The notes beneath the pieces are model-generated. The model ran no database searches, had not been told where the DNA came from, and was given only the letters and a program-made list of their open reading frames with translations. The position numbers and the translations under genes were made by a program. Of a DNA stretch of 64,000 nucleotides, positions 1-8,976 are shown piece by piece. The stretch is taken from positions 1,488,001 to 1,552,000 of the forward strand of contig NZ_BBZB01000001.1 of assembly GCF_001269985.1 (NCBI RefSeq), given 5' to 3'. Position 1 is the stretch's first letter; every line of letters begins with the position of its first letter. The DNA is from Pseudoalteromonas sp. '520P1 No. 423' (GTDB lineage Bacteria; Pseudomonadota; Gammaproteobacteria; Enterobacterales; Alteromonadaceae).

Positions 1-100
1 TAACGCCATCAGAAAACTCTGATTCGTTCATAAATTCACATTGGCCAAGTTGTGCCAATTGCTCGCGTAATGCTAAAGAGTTGAAATAATTCGCTGTCAT
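1..100 (-). CDS. ilvC: Ketol-acid reductoisomerase, N-terminal fragment
   Basis: This is the first 33 or so codons of ilvC, running off the left edge. The reverse-strand translation starts [19 protein letters not shown], which follows the E. coli IlvC N terminus (MANYFNTLNLRQQLAQLG) nearly residue for residue. The enzyme makes 2,3-dihydroxy-isovalerate in valine and isoleucine synthesis, using NADPH and Mg2+. The ATG at 100 is preferred because AGGA lies 8 bases upstream; the in-frame ATG at 109 would sit directly on that ribosome-binding site. The divergent neighbour is ilvY, its known activator, which supports the call. The NADP-binding and catalytic parts are outside the window. Confidence 0.9.
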   Translation of the reverse strand, partial: MTANYFNSLALREQLAQLGQCEFMNESEFSDGV

Positions 101-236
101 AATATTCATCCTACAAAAAAAATTAGTTGGTTTGTTTAAACCCTAAGTTCAATCTATACAATTAATTACCTTGCGTAAAATGATATATTTGCATTAGAGT
201 ATTGCATAAAGTGAAATGTTAAAGTTTGAACCATAT
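101..236. promoter_or_regulatory. ilvC/ilvY divergent control region
   Basis: This noncoding gap separates the divergent ilvC and ilvY starts. In E. coli IlvY binds tandem operators in the equivalent gap and activates ilvC when the substrate is bound. Three TTGC-led motifs are visible: TTGCGT at 171-176 and TTGCAT at 189-194 and 202-207. They may form LysR-type half-sites. The functional assignment rests on synteny and the motifs are suggestive only. Confidence 0.5.
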
Positions 237-1133
237 ATGAATAATCGATCGCTACAACTCTTCTTAGCATTAGCTGAAACCTTGCATTTTGGTCGCGCAA
301 GTGAACGGTGCCATATAAGTGCTTCAACACTGAGTCGAAATATTAAACAACTTGAGCAAGAAGTCGGTGTTGAGTTATTTAATCGAGATAATCGTACTGT
401 GAGCTTGACTAAACAAGGTAAGGACTTTATTGAATATGCTAATGTCAGTTTAGCCCAATGGCACAGGTTTAAATCTTCTTTAGATGAAAACCATACCGAG
501 CTTACAGGCGAACTCAGTTTGTATTGCTCTGTTACAGCATCTTATAGTTTTTTATATCGATTGCTTGAAACATTTCGCCAGCATCATCAAAAAATAGAAA
601 TTAAGCTTAATACTGGCGATCCTGGCGTGGCAATATCTCGCATACTGGATGGTTATGAAGATATGGCGATTGCAGCAAAGCCAGATCAGTTGCCTTCAAA
701 TATGGCTTTTTGTGCTACGGGTTCATCTGCATTACAGTTTATTGCGCCTAAAGTGCAATGTAATATTAGCAATATCATTTCAAGTGCAGGTCAAGAAATT
801 CCGTGGCAATCCTTGCCTTATATCGTACCAGAACATGGTTTGAACCGAAAAAGGTTAGAGCATTGGTGGAAAAAAAATCATATAACGCCTCAAATTTATG
901 CCCAAGTTGCAGGTAATGAAGCTATTGTATCTATGGTGAGTTTAGGTTTTGGCATTGCTTTAGTGCCTCAAATTGTTTTGGATAACAGTCCATTACAAGA
1001 TAAAGTTCAGGTCCTCAAGGCGCCATATCAACCAAAAGATTTTGAAATAGGTTTATGTGTGCAACGAAAAAATTTACAAAACCCATTGATTCAAGCTATG
1101 TGGCAAATATCTCAAAAACTTAAAAGTCAATAA
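237..1133 (+). CDS. ilvY: LysR-type activator of ilvC
   Basis: A 298-residue LysR-family regulator with an N-terminal winged helix-turn-helix (about residues 1-60, with HFGRASERCHISASTLSR matching the IlvY recognition region) and a C-terminal ligand-binding domain. It resembles E. coli IlvY (297 aa) along its whole length, for example in the DNRTVSLT and LYCSVTASYS segments. Known role: senses acetolactate or acetohydroxybutyrate and switches on the divergent ilvC. The start at 237 matches the family N terminus; an ATG at 216 would add seven residues, and neither has a strong ribosome-binding site. Identity is strongly supported by ilvC next door. Confidence 0.92.
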   Translation: MNNRSLQLFLALAETLHFGRASERCHISASTLSRNIKQLEQEVGVELFNRDNRTVSLTKQGKDFIEYANVSLAQWHRFKSSLDENHTELTGELSLYCSVTASYSFLYRLLETFRQHHQKIEIKLNTGDPGVAISRILDGYEDMAIAAKPDQLPSNMAFCATGSSALQFIAPKVQCNISNIISSAGQEIPWQSLPYIVPEHGLNRKRLEHWWKKNHITPQIYAQVAGNEAIVSMVSLGFGIALVPQIVLDNSPLQDKVQVLKAPYQPKDFEIGLCVQRKNLQNPLIQAMWQISQKLKSQ

Positions 1134-1254
1134 TTCACATTCTGAAGCAAAAGGTGATTCATTTGTTATCAATTGTAACTACATGGTGTTTGTAGTGTTA
1201 TATCTTGGTAAAGTATGTTCAAAATGCATACTTTTAAATTACAAGGGGACTGTA

Positions 1255-2097
1255 GTGCGTTACATTTTAATTATTTTACTGTGTAGTTTTAGCTTTGCAG
1301 CCAGTGCTAAAAAAGTAAAAATGGATACTTCGGAAGTAGCGCTAGGTCAATGGCATTTAGGTTTAGGTGTCGGTGTTGGGGTTGCTAAAAACCCATTACA
1401 TGGAGGTGATGATTTTCCATTATTACTGCTACCAGATATTGCTTATTATGATGAACACTTTTATTTTGATAATGGGCAATTCGGTTACACTTTTTTAGAT
1501 GAAAAAAATCATGTGATTAGTTTGATTGCAGAGCTAAATCCAGAGAAAAGGTTTTTTGTTTTTTGGAATCCTTCAAATGTTTTTTTTAAAAACACTATCG
1601 CCTTTACTGATAACTCTGAGCAAGTTATTGGTGATGAAAAATCCCATAATATAGACTCTAATGCTGTCGCCAAAAGAAGGTGGGCAATTGATTCCGGACT
1701 TAACTATCAGTATTTTCATGAGCACTTTACGGCTAGGATTAATCTATTAGCTGATATCAGCAATACACATAATGGTTGGCGTGCAGGTTTAGAATTAGAG
1801 CATAGTTTTAATGTCGGCAATTTAATTGTACAACCTGTGATTGGTATTTGGCATAAAGCAGCAGAACTCAATAATTATTATTATGGTCTAAGCAAAAGAG
1901 ATAACCTAGGTGTTACATATGAACTAGGTTCTACTTGGCAACCCTACGCTCATCTACAATTAACCTATCCTTTATCGCAAAGTAAAGCGGTGTTATTCAA
2001 ATTAAGTTATGATGACTACTCTGATACAAGTAATAGTCCTTTGTTCAAATATGATTATGCCGTTAACATTTTTATGGGTTTAAAATACATTTTTTAA
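1255..2097 (+). CDS. MipA/OmpV family outer-membrane protein, copy 1
   Basis: A 280-residue predicted outer-membrane beta-barrel of the MipA/OmpV family. The GTG at 1255 is chosen because AAGGGG lies just upstream and the translation then opens with a clean signal peptide cleaved after a SFAASA-like motif. A longer reading from 1183 lacks these features. The barrel has alternating aromatic strands and ends in a typical C-terminal phenylalanine (KYIF). Family members are linked to peptidoglycan synthase scaffolding (MipA) or osmotic/acid stress porins (OmpV). It is the first gene of a tight four-gene set with DUF3019, a response regulator and a sensor kinase. A related copy lies at 15889-16740. 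Confidence 0.8.
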   Translation: MRYILIILLCSFSFAASAKKVKMDTSEVALGQWHLGLGVGVGVAKNPLHGGDDFPLLLLPDIAYYDEHFYFDNGQFGYTFLDEKNHVISLIAELNPEKRFFVFWNPSNVFFKNTIAFTDNSEQVIGDEKSHNIDSNAVAKRRWAIDSGLNYQYFHEHFTARINLLADISNTHNGWRAGLELEHSFNVGNLIVQPVIGIWHKAAELNNYYYGLSKRDNLGVTYELGSTWQPYAHLQLTYPLSQSKAVLFKLSYDDYSDTSNSPLFKYDYAVNIFMGLKYIF

Positions 2098-2098
2098 T

Positions 2099-2497
2099 AT
2101 GAAATTAACCACAAGTCTTGTTATTATTTTTTCGCTCTCACTTTTGTTAGCGCTAGGGGATGCTGTTGCTAAAAATAGTCAGCCTTCACTTAGCGTATCG
2201 CCAAAAGTCTGCGTGTTAAGTGAAGAAAAAACGCTCTGTGAGTTAAACCTTAACTTTGAATGGAAATTAGCGAAAAAACAAGATATCTGTTTACTCGAAA
2301 ATGGTGAACAAGTGCAATGTTGGCAAAAAACTAGCCAAGCAAAGCTATCTTATAAAGCTTACGTTCAGGTTGAGACTGTATACTCTCTCATAAATCAACA
2401 AACGGGTAACAAACTGGCCCAAACGAAAGTCGAAATTCAGAGTTCACACTTAAAGACTCAGCGACGTCGTTTACGTTCACCCTGGAGTTTCTTTTAA
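2099..2497 (+). CDS. DUF3019 family exported protein, copy 1
   Basis: A 132-residue protein with an N-terminal signal peptide (about residues 1-24, ending near DAVAK) and a small domain with paired cysteines (CVLSEEKTLC and CLLENGEQVQC). The cysteine spacing and the basic C terminus (QRRRLRSPWSFF) are shared with the copy at 15501-15899, which supports a real family. It starts one base after the MipA/OmpV stop and ends 11 bases before the response regulator, so it is almost certainly co-transcribed with both. DUF3019 has no established function. The context suggests a periplasmic accessory or sensor partner of the barrel and the kinase; this is inference. Confidence 0.75.
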   Translation: MKLTTSLVIIFSLSLLLALGDAVAKNSQPSLSVSPKVCVLSEEKTLCELNLNFEWKLAKKQDICLLENGEQVQCWQKTSQAKLSYKAYVQVETVYSLINQQTGNKLAQTKVEIQSSHLKTQRRRLRSPWSFF

Positions 2498-2508
2498 AGG
2501 AGAGAGAT

Positions 2509-3198
2509 ATGGCTAAAGTATTATTGGTAGAAGACGATTTAGGTTTACAACAATTAACACGTGAATACCTAGAACATAATGGTTTGACGGTTGAAGTACT
2601 TGATAACGGTGCTCAGGTTATGAACCGTATTGAATCAGATATGCCAGATCTTATGATCTTAGATGTGATGCTACCAGGTAAAGATGGCTTTAGTGTTTGT
2701 AGAGAAGTACGTGATAAATACTCTTTACCTATCTTGATGCTAACCGCAAAAGGCGAAGACTTTGACCAAGTAATTGGTTTAGAGTTAGGCGCAGATGATT
2801 ATGTGATAAAACCAGCAGAACCTCGCGTTTTGTTAGCACGTGTAAATGCGTTATTACGCCGTCATCAACCGCAAAAAACAACAGAGGAATTAAAGTTCGG
2901 TTATTTAAATATTGATAAAACAAGCCGAATTGTAAAATTAAGTGATAAAGAAGTATCACTTACATCTCATGAATTTGAGTTATTATGGTTATTAGCTAAT
3001 AGTGCAGGAGAAGTTTTAAGTCGAGAGCATGTTCACGAGAAAATGATAGGCCGTCAATACGATGGCTTAGATAGAACTGTTGATGTGCGTATTTCTCGAT
3101 TACGTAAAAAACTTGGTGATAATAGCGATAAACCTTATAGAATTAAAACTGTTTGGGGACAAGGTTATCTATTTGTTTCTGACGCTTGGAATGTATAA
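2509..3198 (+). CDS. OmpR/PhoB-family response regulator, copy 1
   Basis: A 229-residue two-component regulator. The receiver domain (about residues 1-118) has the acidic pair in LVEDD, the phospho-acceptor Asp in LMILDVMLPG (near residue 51) and the conserved Lys in MLTAKGED. A trans_reg_C winged helix (about 130-225) ends in the typical VDVRISRLRKKLG and TVWGQGYLF motifs. GGAGAG lies shortly upstream of the ATG. Together with the kinase at 3275 it probably controls the MipA/DUF3019 genes it follows, as is common for such cassettes. The copy at 14731-15450 is clearly related, sharing GLDR(T/S)VDV and WGQGYL. Confidence 0.9.
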   Translation: MAKVLLVEDDLGLQQLTREYLEHNGLTVEVLDNGAQVMNRIESDMPDLMILDVMLPGKDGFSVCREVRDKYSLPILMLTAKGEDFDQVIGLELGADDYVIKPAEPRVLLARVNALLRRHQPQKTTEELKFGYLNIDKTSRIVKLSDKEVSLTSHEFELLWLLANSAGEVLSREHVHEKMIGRQYDGLDRTVDVRISRLRKKLGDNSDKPYRIKTVWGQGYLFVSDAWNV

Positions 3199-3274
3199 AA
3201 CAAATCGTATTAACAAAAATCTGCACAGTGGATAATGGATTTACGATTGCTATTAAATAAGGATTAGCAGTTAA

Positions 3275-4522
3275 ATGAGAAAGCTTTTTGTCAGCTTATA
3301 TCTCTACATTATTATTTCATTATTTCTTCTTAGTGGCACAATGGAAAAGTTATGGCCACATAAAGAAGGTGCCGATGCATTAATGTTAGGTGCTGAATTT
3401 AGTCAAAGTTTACTGCTTTTATCAAAAACAGATGACGGAGTTTCACAGCTGAAAAAACACTTTTCAGCGCAGGAAATTGCGTTATCTGATATCGCGTTTT
3501 TACCCCATCAAGAAATTAAGTTACAAAAAAATATCCCTATATTATTATTTGATAGTGAAGACCGTGCTGTTTGGTATATTAAATATCATAAAGATAAATT
3601 ATTGAAGATCGGACCTATTTCTGTTGTTGCACCTGTATATGATTCTAGTTGGCCATATTTAATTATATTAGCATTTATAGGCTTACCTATTGGTTTATGG
3701 AGTTATGTTGTCTGGCGTGATTTTGAAAGGCTCAGAGGTATGTGTGAAAGCATGAACGCACCTGAAGATATGGATTTAGGGCCGGGAATTCACTCTGTTT
3801 TGTTACCAATAACAGATACTTTATCTGCAATGCAAGAGCGTATTAAGCGTTTATTAGATTCTCAAAAAGAATTAACCTCATCTGTTTCCCATGAATTTAG
3901 AACACCATTAGCTCGTCTTAAATTTGCCATTGCTATGATGGACGATAAAGATTTAAATGACAGAAGTAAAAAGTATATCAATGGCATGAATTACGATATT
4001 GCGGAGTTAGAGTCACTCGTAACTGAAATGCTTAACTTTGCTAAGATGGATAGAGAAACGCCGGCATTGCATATTGCGCCTATTGATTTTGTTGAATTAG
4101 CTGACAACTTAATTGATAAATTAAGCTTTAACGCAGACTGTGCTATACGTTTGGTATCTGAGGATGAGCTTTTACATTATTGTGATGGTCACTTTTTAAC
4201 CCGGTCTGTGCAAAACTTAATTGGTAATGCGGTAAAGTATGCAGACGAGTTAGTTCAGGTAAGTTTAATTGCTGTAGATGATAAAGTATTAATAAAAGTT
4301 GCAGATGATGGCCCTGGTATAGAAGAAAGTGAATGGGAGAATGTATTTAAACCTTTCACGCGTTTAGATAAAAGTCGCCATAAAAAGACGGGGGGTTTTG
4401 GCCTAGGCTTGGCGATTGTGAGTAAAATAATTCAATGGCATAAGGGTAAGTGCTATTTAGAAAAGACCGATTTAGGTGGTGCTTGTTTTGTGATTGAGTT
4501 GCCAGTTATAAATAAAGATTAA
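3275..4522 (+). CDS. Membrane sensor histidine kinase, copy 1
   Basis: A 415-residue kinase with an N-terminal transmembrane helix (about residues 5-22), a periplasmic sensing segment of roughly 100 residues, a second helix (about 127-147), a short linker and a HisKA/HATPase core. The H box is SVSHEFRTPLAR, the N box QNLIGNAVKYA, and the G boxes DDGPGIEE and GGFGLGLAI; all key residues are present. A 76-base gap separates it from the regulator gene. It is expected to phosphorylate the regulator at 2509-3198. The signal is unknown; the link to an outer-membrane barrel suggests envelope stress or a small molecule. Confidence 0.88.
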   Translation: MRKLFVSLYLYIIISLFLLSGTMEKLWPHKEGADALMLGAEFSQSLLLLSKTDDGVSQLKKHFSAQEIALSDIAFLPHQEIKLQKNIPILLFDSEDRAVWYIKYHKDKLLKIGPISVVAPVYDSSWPYLIILAFIGLPIGLWSYVVWRDFERLRGMCESMNAPEDMDLGPGIHSVLLPITDTLSAMQERIKRLLDSQKELTSSVSHEFRTPLARLKFAIAMMDDKDLNDRSKKYINGMNYDIAELESLVTEMLNFAKMDRETPALHIAPIDFVELADNLIDKLSFNADCAIRLVSEDELLHYCDGHFLTRSVQNLIGNAVKYADELVQVSLIAVDDKVLIKVADDGPGIEESEWENVFKPFTRLDKSRHKKTGGFGLGLAIVSKIIQWHKGKCYLEKTDLGGACFVIELPVINKD

Positions 4523-4585
4523 TACCAAGTCTAATAAATACAGCTGCAATCTAAATAGCATAAAACTAAAAAGTTTTAGAAAAAG

Positions 4586-4615
4586 AAAAAGCGCCCATCT
4601 AGGAGCGCTTTTTTA
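4586..4615 (+). terminator. Rho-independent terminator after copy-1 kinase
   Basis: AAAAAGCGC pairs with GCGCTTTTT across a short loop, followed by a T-rich run. It closes the MipA-DUF3019-regulator-kinase unit. Confidence 0.75.
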
Positions 4616-4730
4616 TTCGGGATAACTGAATTTCAACAAGTAGCACTAACTCAGAGTGCCACTTTTAAAAAAGGTTCAAAATTATTTTAATTTAATTCGA
4701 ATCTTTTTAAATTGGGTGAAATTATACTAA

Positions 4731-6188
4731 TTATTTATTTGGAATATTCTCTAACACTTGTAGTAAAAGCTGATAAAAAGGCTCAACAGTATCTATTTTT
4801 ACTTTTTCATCTGGTGAGTGAGGGAAACAAATAGTTGGACCAAAAGACACCATATCCCAATGCGGATAAGCATCTTTAAATAATCCACACTCTAAGCCCG
4901 CATGAATCACCATTATGTTAGGTAAAGTACCAAACATTGTTTGATAAGTTTCACGTAAAATATCTTTTATTGGTGAATCTGTTTTAGGTTCCCAACCAGG
5001 ATAAGCGCCGGTACACTCAATAGAGGCAGCTGTAAGCTCAAATGTAGAAGTGATCATGTTTTGTGTATTTAAGCGTGCGCTATCAATTAAAGAGCGTACT
5101 AGGCATTGAATATGTAATAGGTTGTCTTCAGTTTTTATAACACCAAGATTTGTAGATGTTTCAACAACACCTTCAACTTCATCGCTCATTCGAACAACAC
5201 CGTTAATACACGCATTTACGGAATTTACAAATGCAAACTGTGTTGCTTTTGAAAATTGTTGTTTTTCAGGTGATACTTTCTCTAAACTTAATTCTAAATT
5301 AGGCTCTATAATGCTTAATTCACTTAATAATAAAGATTGAAATGATGCAACTGTTTGCTCTAATGCCGCTGAGTTATCAGTAGCAACATTAATGCGTATA
5401 TTTGCTTCACGCGGAATAGCGTTACGTAAGCTACCGCCATTAAATGCGCTTAATGAGATATCTAAATCTTGCTGATGAAGTTTTAAAAATCGTGCAAGTA
5501 GTTTGTTAGCATTACCACGGCCTAAATGGATATCAACACCTGAATGACCGCCTCTTAAACCTTTTAGGGTTAAGTTATAGCTGCATATATCAGTGCTTGT
5601 AGCTTCAACTTCAATTGGCAGCTTAACATTAACATCAATACCGCCAGCGCAGCCCATGTAGATTTCACCTTCGTCTTCAGAATCCGTGTTGAGTAGTATT
5701 TCTCCATCTAACCAACCCGATTCAAGACCAAATGCACCTGTCATACCCGCTTCTTCATCTATGGTAACAAGTACTTCAATCGGTCCATGTTTGATATCGC
5801 TACTCGCTAAAACGGCTAAACTCGCTGAAAGGCCAATGCCGTTATCAGCGCCTAAAGTTGTGCCGTTTGCAGTAACCCAGTCACCGTCAATATAAGCTTC
5901 AATGGGATCGGTTACAAAGTCATGATCTTTATCAGAGTTTTTTTGAGGAACCATATCCATATGGGCTTGCAAAATAACGCCTTTTTTATTTTCCATGCCT
6001 TCAGTAGCTGGTTTTTTTATGATTAAGTTGCCAACTTTATCTTCTTTGATATCTAGCCTTAGATCTGCAGCCCATTGCTGGATCCATGCTGATATTTTTT
6101 GTTCATGTTTACTTGGATGAGGAATTGAACAGATTTTTTCGAAAATAGACCAAAGCGGCTTTGGTGATAACTGGCTTAATTGACTCAC
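4731..6188 (-). CDS. pepD: Aminoacyl-histidine dipeptidase (peptidase D)
   Basis: A 485-residue cytosolic M20-family metallopeptidase, the same length as E. coli PepD. It hydrolyses Xaa-His dipeptides such as carnosine and other unblocked dipeptides. Visible M20C features are the first metal ligand region LQAHMDMVPQ (about residues 77-86), the bridging Asp in GADNGIG, the catalytic pair in TIDEEAGMTGA, and NTDSEDEGE. A downstream His ligand lies in VSFGPTICFPHSPDE. It is read as a single gene, with DUF3820 about 60 bases upstream on its own reading frame. No oddities are seen. Confidence 0.93.
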   Translation of the reverse strand: MSQLSQLSPKPLWSIFEKICSIPHPSKHEQKISAWIQQWAADLRLDIKEDKVGNLIIKKPATEGMENKKGVILQAHMDMVPQKNSDKDHDFVTDPIEAYIDGDWVTANGTTLGADNGIGLSASLAVLASSDIKHGPIEVLVTIDEEAGMTGAFGLESGWLDGEILLNTDSEDEGEIYMGCAGGIDVNVKLPIEVEATSTDICSYNLTLKGLRGGHSGVDIHLGRGNANKLLARFLKLHQQDLDISLSAFNGGSLRNAIPREANIRINVATDNSAALEQTVASFQSLLLSELSIIEPNLELSLEKVSPEKQQFSKATQFAFVNSVNACINGVVRMSDEVEGVVETSTNLGVIKTEDNLLHIQCLVRSLIDSARLNTQNMITSTFELTAASIECTGAYPGWEPKTDSPIKDILRETYQTMFGTLPNIMVIHAGLECGLFKDAYPHWDMVSFGPTICFPHSPDEKVKIDTVEPFYQLLLQVLENIPNK

Positions 6189-6247
6189 AGAGAGATCCTA
6201 TTTTAATTAAGGTTGAACGGGTAATAATATCTTAGAATATTAAAGCG

Positions 6248-6466
6248 TTAATAAGGTTTTTTTAATAGAGGCTTTAGCATACCTTCTAAGCCATTTAGTT
6301 TAACTTCGTACATAAGTGCTAATTGCTCCCCTAACTTCCCTCGGGGAAAACCTTGTTGTTTAAACCAAACAAGGTAGGGCTCTGGTAGGTTTAATAGTGG
6401 GCGCCCAGTGTACTTACCAAATGGCATAATGACATTTATTGCTTCAATAAGCGTTTTATTATCCAT
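6248..6466 (-). CDS. DUF3820 family protein
   Basis: A 72-residue protein with the DUF3820 hallmarks: an opening MPFGKYTGRPLLNLP and a following YLVWFKQQGFP segment. Family members are small cytosolic proteins of unsettled function found widely in gammaproteobacteria. It has no signal peptide or membrane segment. The neighbours pepD (downstream) and the 95-residue orphan (upstream, 200 bases away) give no functional hint. Confidence 0.8.
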   Translation of the reverse strand: MDNKTLIEAINVIMPFGKYTGRPLLNLPEPYLVWFKQQGFPRGKLGEQLALMYEVKLNGLEGMLKPLLKKPY

Positions 6467-6610
6467 ATGAATTTAACCTATTGCTAAAGGAGTGCTGCAT
6501 TATAGCAATTCTATTAACTTAGTAATTAAGTTTTAATAGCAGTAATTTAAAAGAAGTGGGTTTATATAGCCCATTTGATTGGTCACATATTTATTGGAAT
6601 TGTTAGGGGG

Positions 6611-6637
6611 TAGACCGGTAGGGGCAGTGCCGGTCTA
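6611..6637. other. Stem-loop between DUF3820 and the 95-residue orphan
   Basis: TAGACCGG (6611-6618) pairs perfectly with CCGGTCTA (6630-6637) around an 11-base loop. On neither strand does a good U-tract follow, so it may be a weak terminator for the orphan gene or an RNA-stability element. Confidence 0.4.
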
Positions 6638-6666
6638 TTTAAAAGAGGATATAGGCCCTTTTTAAA

Positions 6667-6954
6667 TTAGTGAATGATGTTTGATGATTTACGGAAAAAC
6701 CCATGTGAGTTCAATGTTTGTTTTATTTTTGGATCATCTAATCGACTAGGAGCTTCTAGTGATCTGAGTTCATGACTTTGCGGGACGTGATACATATCTA
6801 ACATTTTTTGAAAAAGTAATTCTCTTAGCTGTGAAGGGCTAATACCGGAGTTTTGTATATGATCTAATTCTTGCTGCAATTTTATAAGTGCATCGCTCTG
6901 ACGATCTGCGGCTACGGCTTTAAATTGTTGTTTGTTTATTTCTTTAGACATCAT
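6667..6954 (-). CDS. Hypothetical small protein
   Basis: A 95-residue reading frame that I do not recognise. It is polar and charged, without a signal peptide or membrane segment. It contains a helical segment rich in Gln and Asp (LIKLQQELDHI) followed by SPSQLRELLFQKMLDMYHVP. GGGAG lies 5 bases upstream of the first of two adjacent ATG codons; the second (6951) gives 94 residues with slightly better spacing. The ribosome-binding site and normal codon use support expression. It stands alone between DUF3820 and a 333-base gap. Confidence 0.6.
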   Translation of the reverse strand: MMSKEINKQQFKAVAADRQSDALIKLQQELDHIQNSGISPSQLRELLFQKMLDMYHVPQSHELRSLEAPSRLDDPKIKQTLNSHGFFRKSSNIIH

Positions 6955-7287
6955 TTAAGCTCCCAACTGGTATTCTTATAAACTAGCTTTTTTATAATTT
7001 TAGTTATGAATAACTTCTTTGTAGTGAAAATATACACTTGTGAGGTATTTCGATATCAATTGTACGATCTTTAACTAATAGATTGCTAACTTACATGTAA
7101 ATGTTTGTAAATGGATTTGTGTTATTGTGATTTTAAAAAGTATGAAAACATCGGAAAAACTTTGTAATATACTGAAGGTAAATAAAAATAGTTATCAGTT
7201 GCAGTTGGTGGTGTGTAAAACTGTTTCTGATAACTATTTGGTATAACTTAGAATGTACCTATAAAGATTATTAATATAGGTGGTTTT
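6955..7287. other. AT-rich intergenic gap
   Basis: No coding potential is seen. The right part (7186-7239) holds the antiporter terminator hairpin. The rest is AT-rich and should contain the promoter of the 95-residue orphan on the minus strand. Confidence 0.5.
7186..7239 (-). terminator. Terminator hairpin of the CPA2 antiporter gene
   Basis: AAATAGTTATCAG (7186-7198) pairs perfectly over 13 bp with CTGATAACTATTT (7227-7239). The inner loop can form a further CAGTT/AACTG pair. Read on the minus strand it is followed by a T-rich run, as expected for termination of the gene ending at 7288. Confidence 0.65.
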
Positions 7288-8859
7288 TCAGTTAAATACT
7301 TTCGATTTTACGTGTTCGGCAAAACCACTACCGGCTTCTAAATAGAAATTATAGGTTGAATCAACGCCTAAACTTTCCAATTCTTTTTGTTGATCTGGAT
7401 AGTTAGCAATTGCTGTTACTTGTCCAGAAAAACCTGACGCTTTTAATTGCTCTAAAGCAAATATATTTTGCACATGTTTTGGCATTGCGAGCATTATCAT
7501 TTCCACATGAGAGTGGTTTACCCTTTGCCAAAAATCAGGATCGGTTGCATCAGCTAAAATAACAAAGCGATTTCTTTTTATGTGCTTTTCTACACACTCA
7601 GGTTTGATATCAACACCGGCAACTGAATCAGGGAAGCTATGGTAAATGGTTTCATAAGCACCGGTTCCAATTCTTCCCATACCAAAAATAAGAACTTTAG
7701 CTTGGTTTAAATTAACGGGAAGTTCATCTTTTAAGCGTTTATTTGATTCAAATTTAGTAAGCCAATTTTCAAGCTTTACATAAATTTCATTTGCGTGATT
7801 ATTTAACGGAGATGCAATAATAAAAGTAATTGAAACGGCGATAGCTACGACTGCTAGCCACTGTGCTGAGATTAATTGACTGCTTGCAGCCATTGCACAC
7901 ACAATCAAGCCAAATTCACTATAATTACTCAAAGTGAAACTACTTAGTAATGATGTGCGGGCACGTAAATGAAATATGTTTGTTAAGATATAATATAGCG
8001 CTGTTTTAAGTGGTAAAATAAGTACAAACATTAGAGCTACAATTAACGTTTCAAGCGTGATATCTGCATTTAGCCCAATTGTAAGAAAAAAACCAACAAG
8101 TAATAAATCTTTAAAACTCAATAGTGATTTAGCTAACTCACTGGCTTTTTTATGTGGCGCAAATAACATACCTATAATTAATGCACCTAAATCTCCTTTT
8201 AAACCCGCAAATTCAAAAGCCTGATAACCGCCAACGAGTGCAAAGAAAAAACCAAATAAAGGTAGTATTTCACCATGTTTTGAGTGGTTTAAAATCCAAA
8301 AAAGTACAGGACGGATCGCAGGTAAAGTACCTAGTAATACTAAGGCCCACATATTGGGGACCTTGCCTGTGCTTATAGCGAGATATACCACGGCAAAGAT
8401 ATCTTGCATTACCAAAATACCAATTGAAATTTTACCATGTAAGCTCGCCATTTCACCTCTTTGCTCTAATACTTTTACAGCAAATACCGTGCTAGAAAAA
8501 CTAAATGCAAAACCAATTAATAATGATGATTCTAAAGTGAGTTCGCTAAATAAAGATAAGCCAAAATAGCTCATCAACAAAATAAACCCAGAAAACAGTG
8601 CGCAACTAAGTATGATATGTAAACTAGCAGGCGCCCAAACTTGTAGCTGGGTTAAGTTTTTAACTCTGAGTTTTAAGCCGATGCTGAATAGCAATAAGGT
8701 AATGCCAATAGAGGCTATTTTAGACAGTAATTCAGTGCTTTCAAAACCTGCAAAATTTAGAATAAATCCAGCAGCTAAAAAGCCAATGAGTGGGGGGAGT
8801 TTCATTTGTAATATGATGAAACCACAAATAAATGCCGTTGCGAAAAAAATGATTTCCAT
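7288..8859 (-). CDS. CPA2-family cation:proton antiporter (KefB/YbaL-like)
   Basis: A 523-residue inner-membrane transporter. About twelve hydrophobic segments fill residues 1-350, opening with a CPA2 start (FICGFIILQMKLPPLIGFLAAG). A cytosolic TrkA-N/RCK NAD-binding domain follows (about 385-515), with the Rossmann motif FGMGRIGTGAYE and the acidic strand end in GVDIKPE. Members exchange K+ or Na+ for protons and are often gated by nucleotide or glutathione adducts. The KefB/KefC-specific partner genes are absent here, so the precise ion and ligand are unknown. It appears to be a single-gene unit. Confidence 0.85.
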   Translation of the reverse strand: MEIIFFATAFICGFIILQMKLPPLIGFLAAGFILNFAGFESTELLSKIASIGITLLLFSIGLKLRVKNLTQLQVWAPASLHIILSCALFSGFILLMSYFGLSLFSELTLESSLLIGFAFSFSSTVFAVKVLEQRGEMASLHGKISIGILVMQDIFAVVYLAISTGKVPNMWALVLLGTLPAIRPVLFWILNHSKHGEILPLFGFFFALVGGYQAFEFAGLKGDLGALIIGMLFAPHKKASELAKSLLSFKDLLLVGFFLTIGLNADITLETLIVALMFVLILPLKTALYYILTNIFHLRARTSLLSSFTLSNYSEFGLIVCAMAASSQLISAQWLAVVAIAVSITFIIASPLNNHANEIYVKLENWLTKFESNKRLKDELPVNLNQAKVLIFGMGRIGTGAYETIYHSFPDSVAGVDIKPECVEKHIKRNRFVILADATDPDFWQRVNHSHVEMIMLAMPKHVQNIFALEQLKASGFSGQVTAIANYPDQQKELESLGVDSTYNFYLEAGSGFAEHVKSKVFN

Positions 8860-8976
8860 AGACTTAAAATAAAAAGGGAGTTTGGATAAATTGTAACTAA
8901 TTTAAGCGCTTATTTATATGATCAAGGGCGTGTTTTAGCTTTTTTATAAGTTAAAAACGCATTGTTTTCGATTTTA

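Noticed and set aside
1183..1254. Longer start of the first MipA/OmpV gene
   Set aside because: It would hide the signal peptide; the GTG at 1255 has a good ribosome-binding site and signal sequence.
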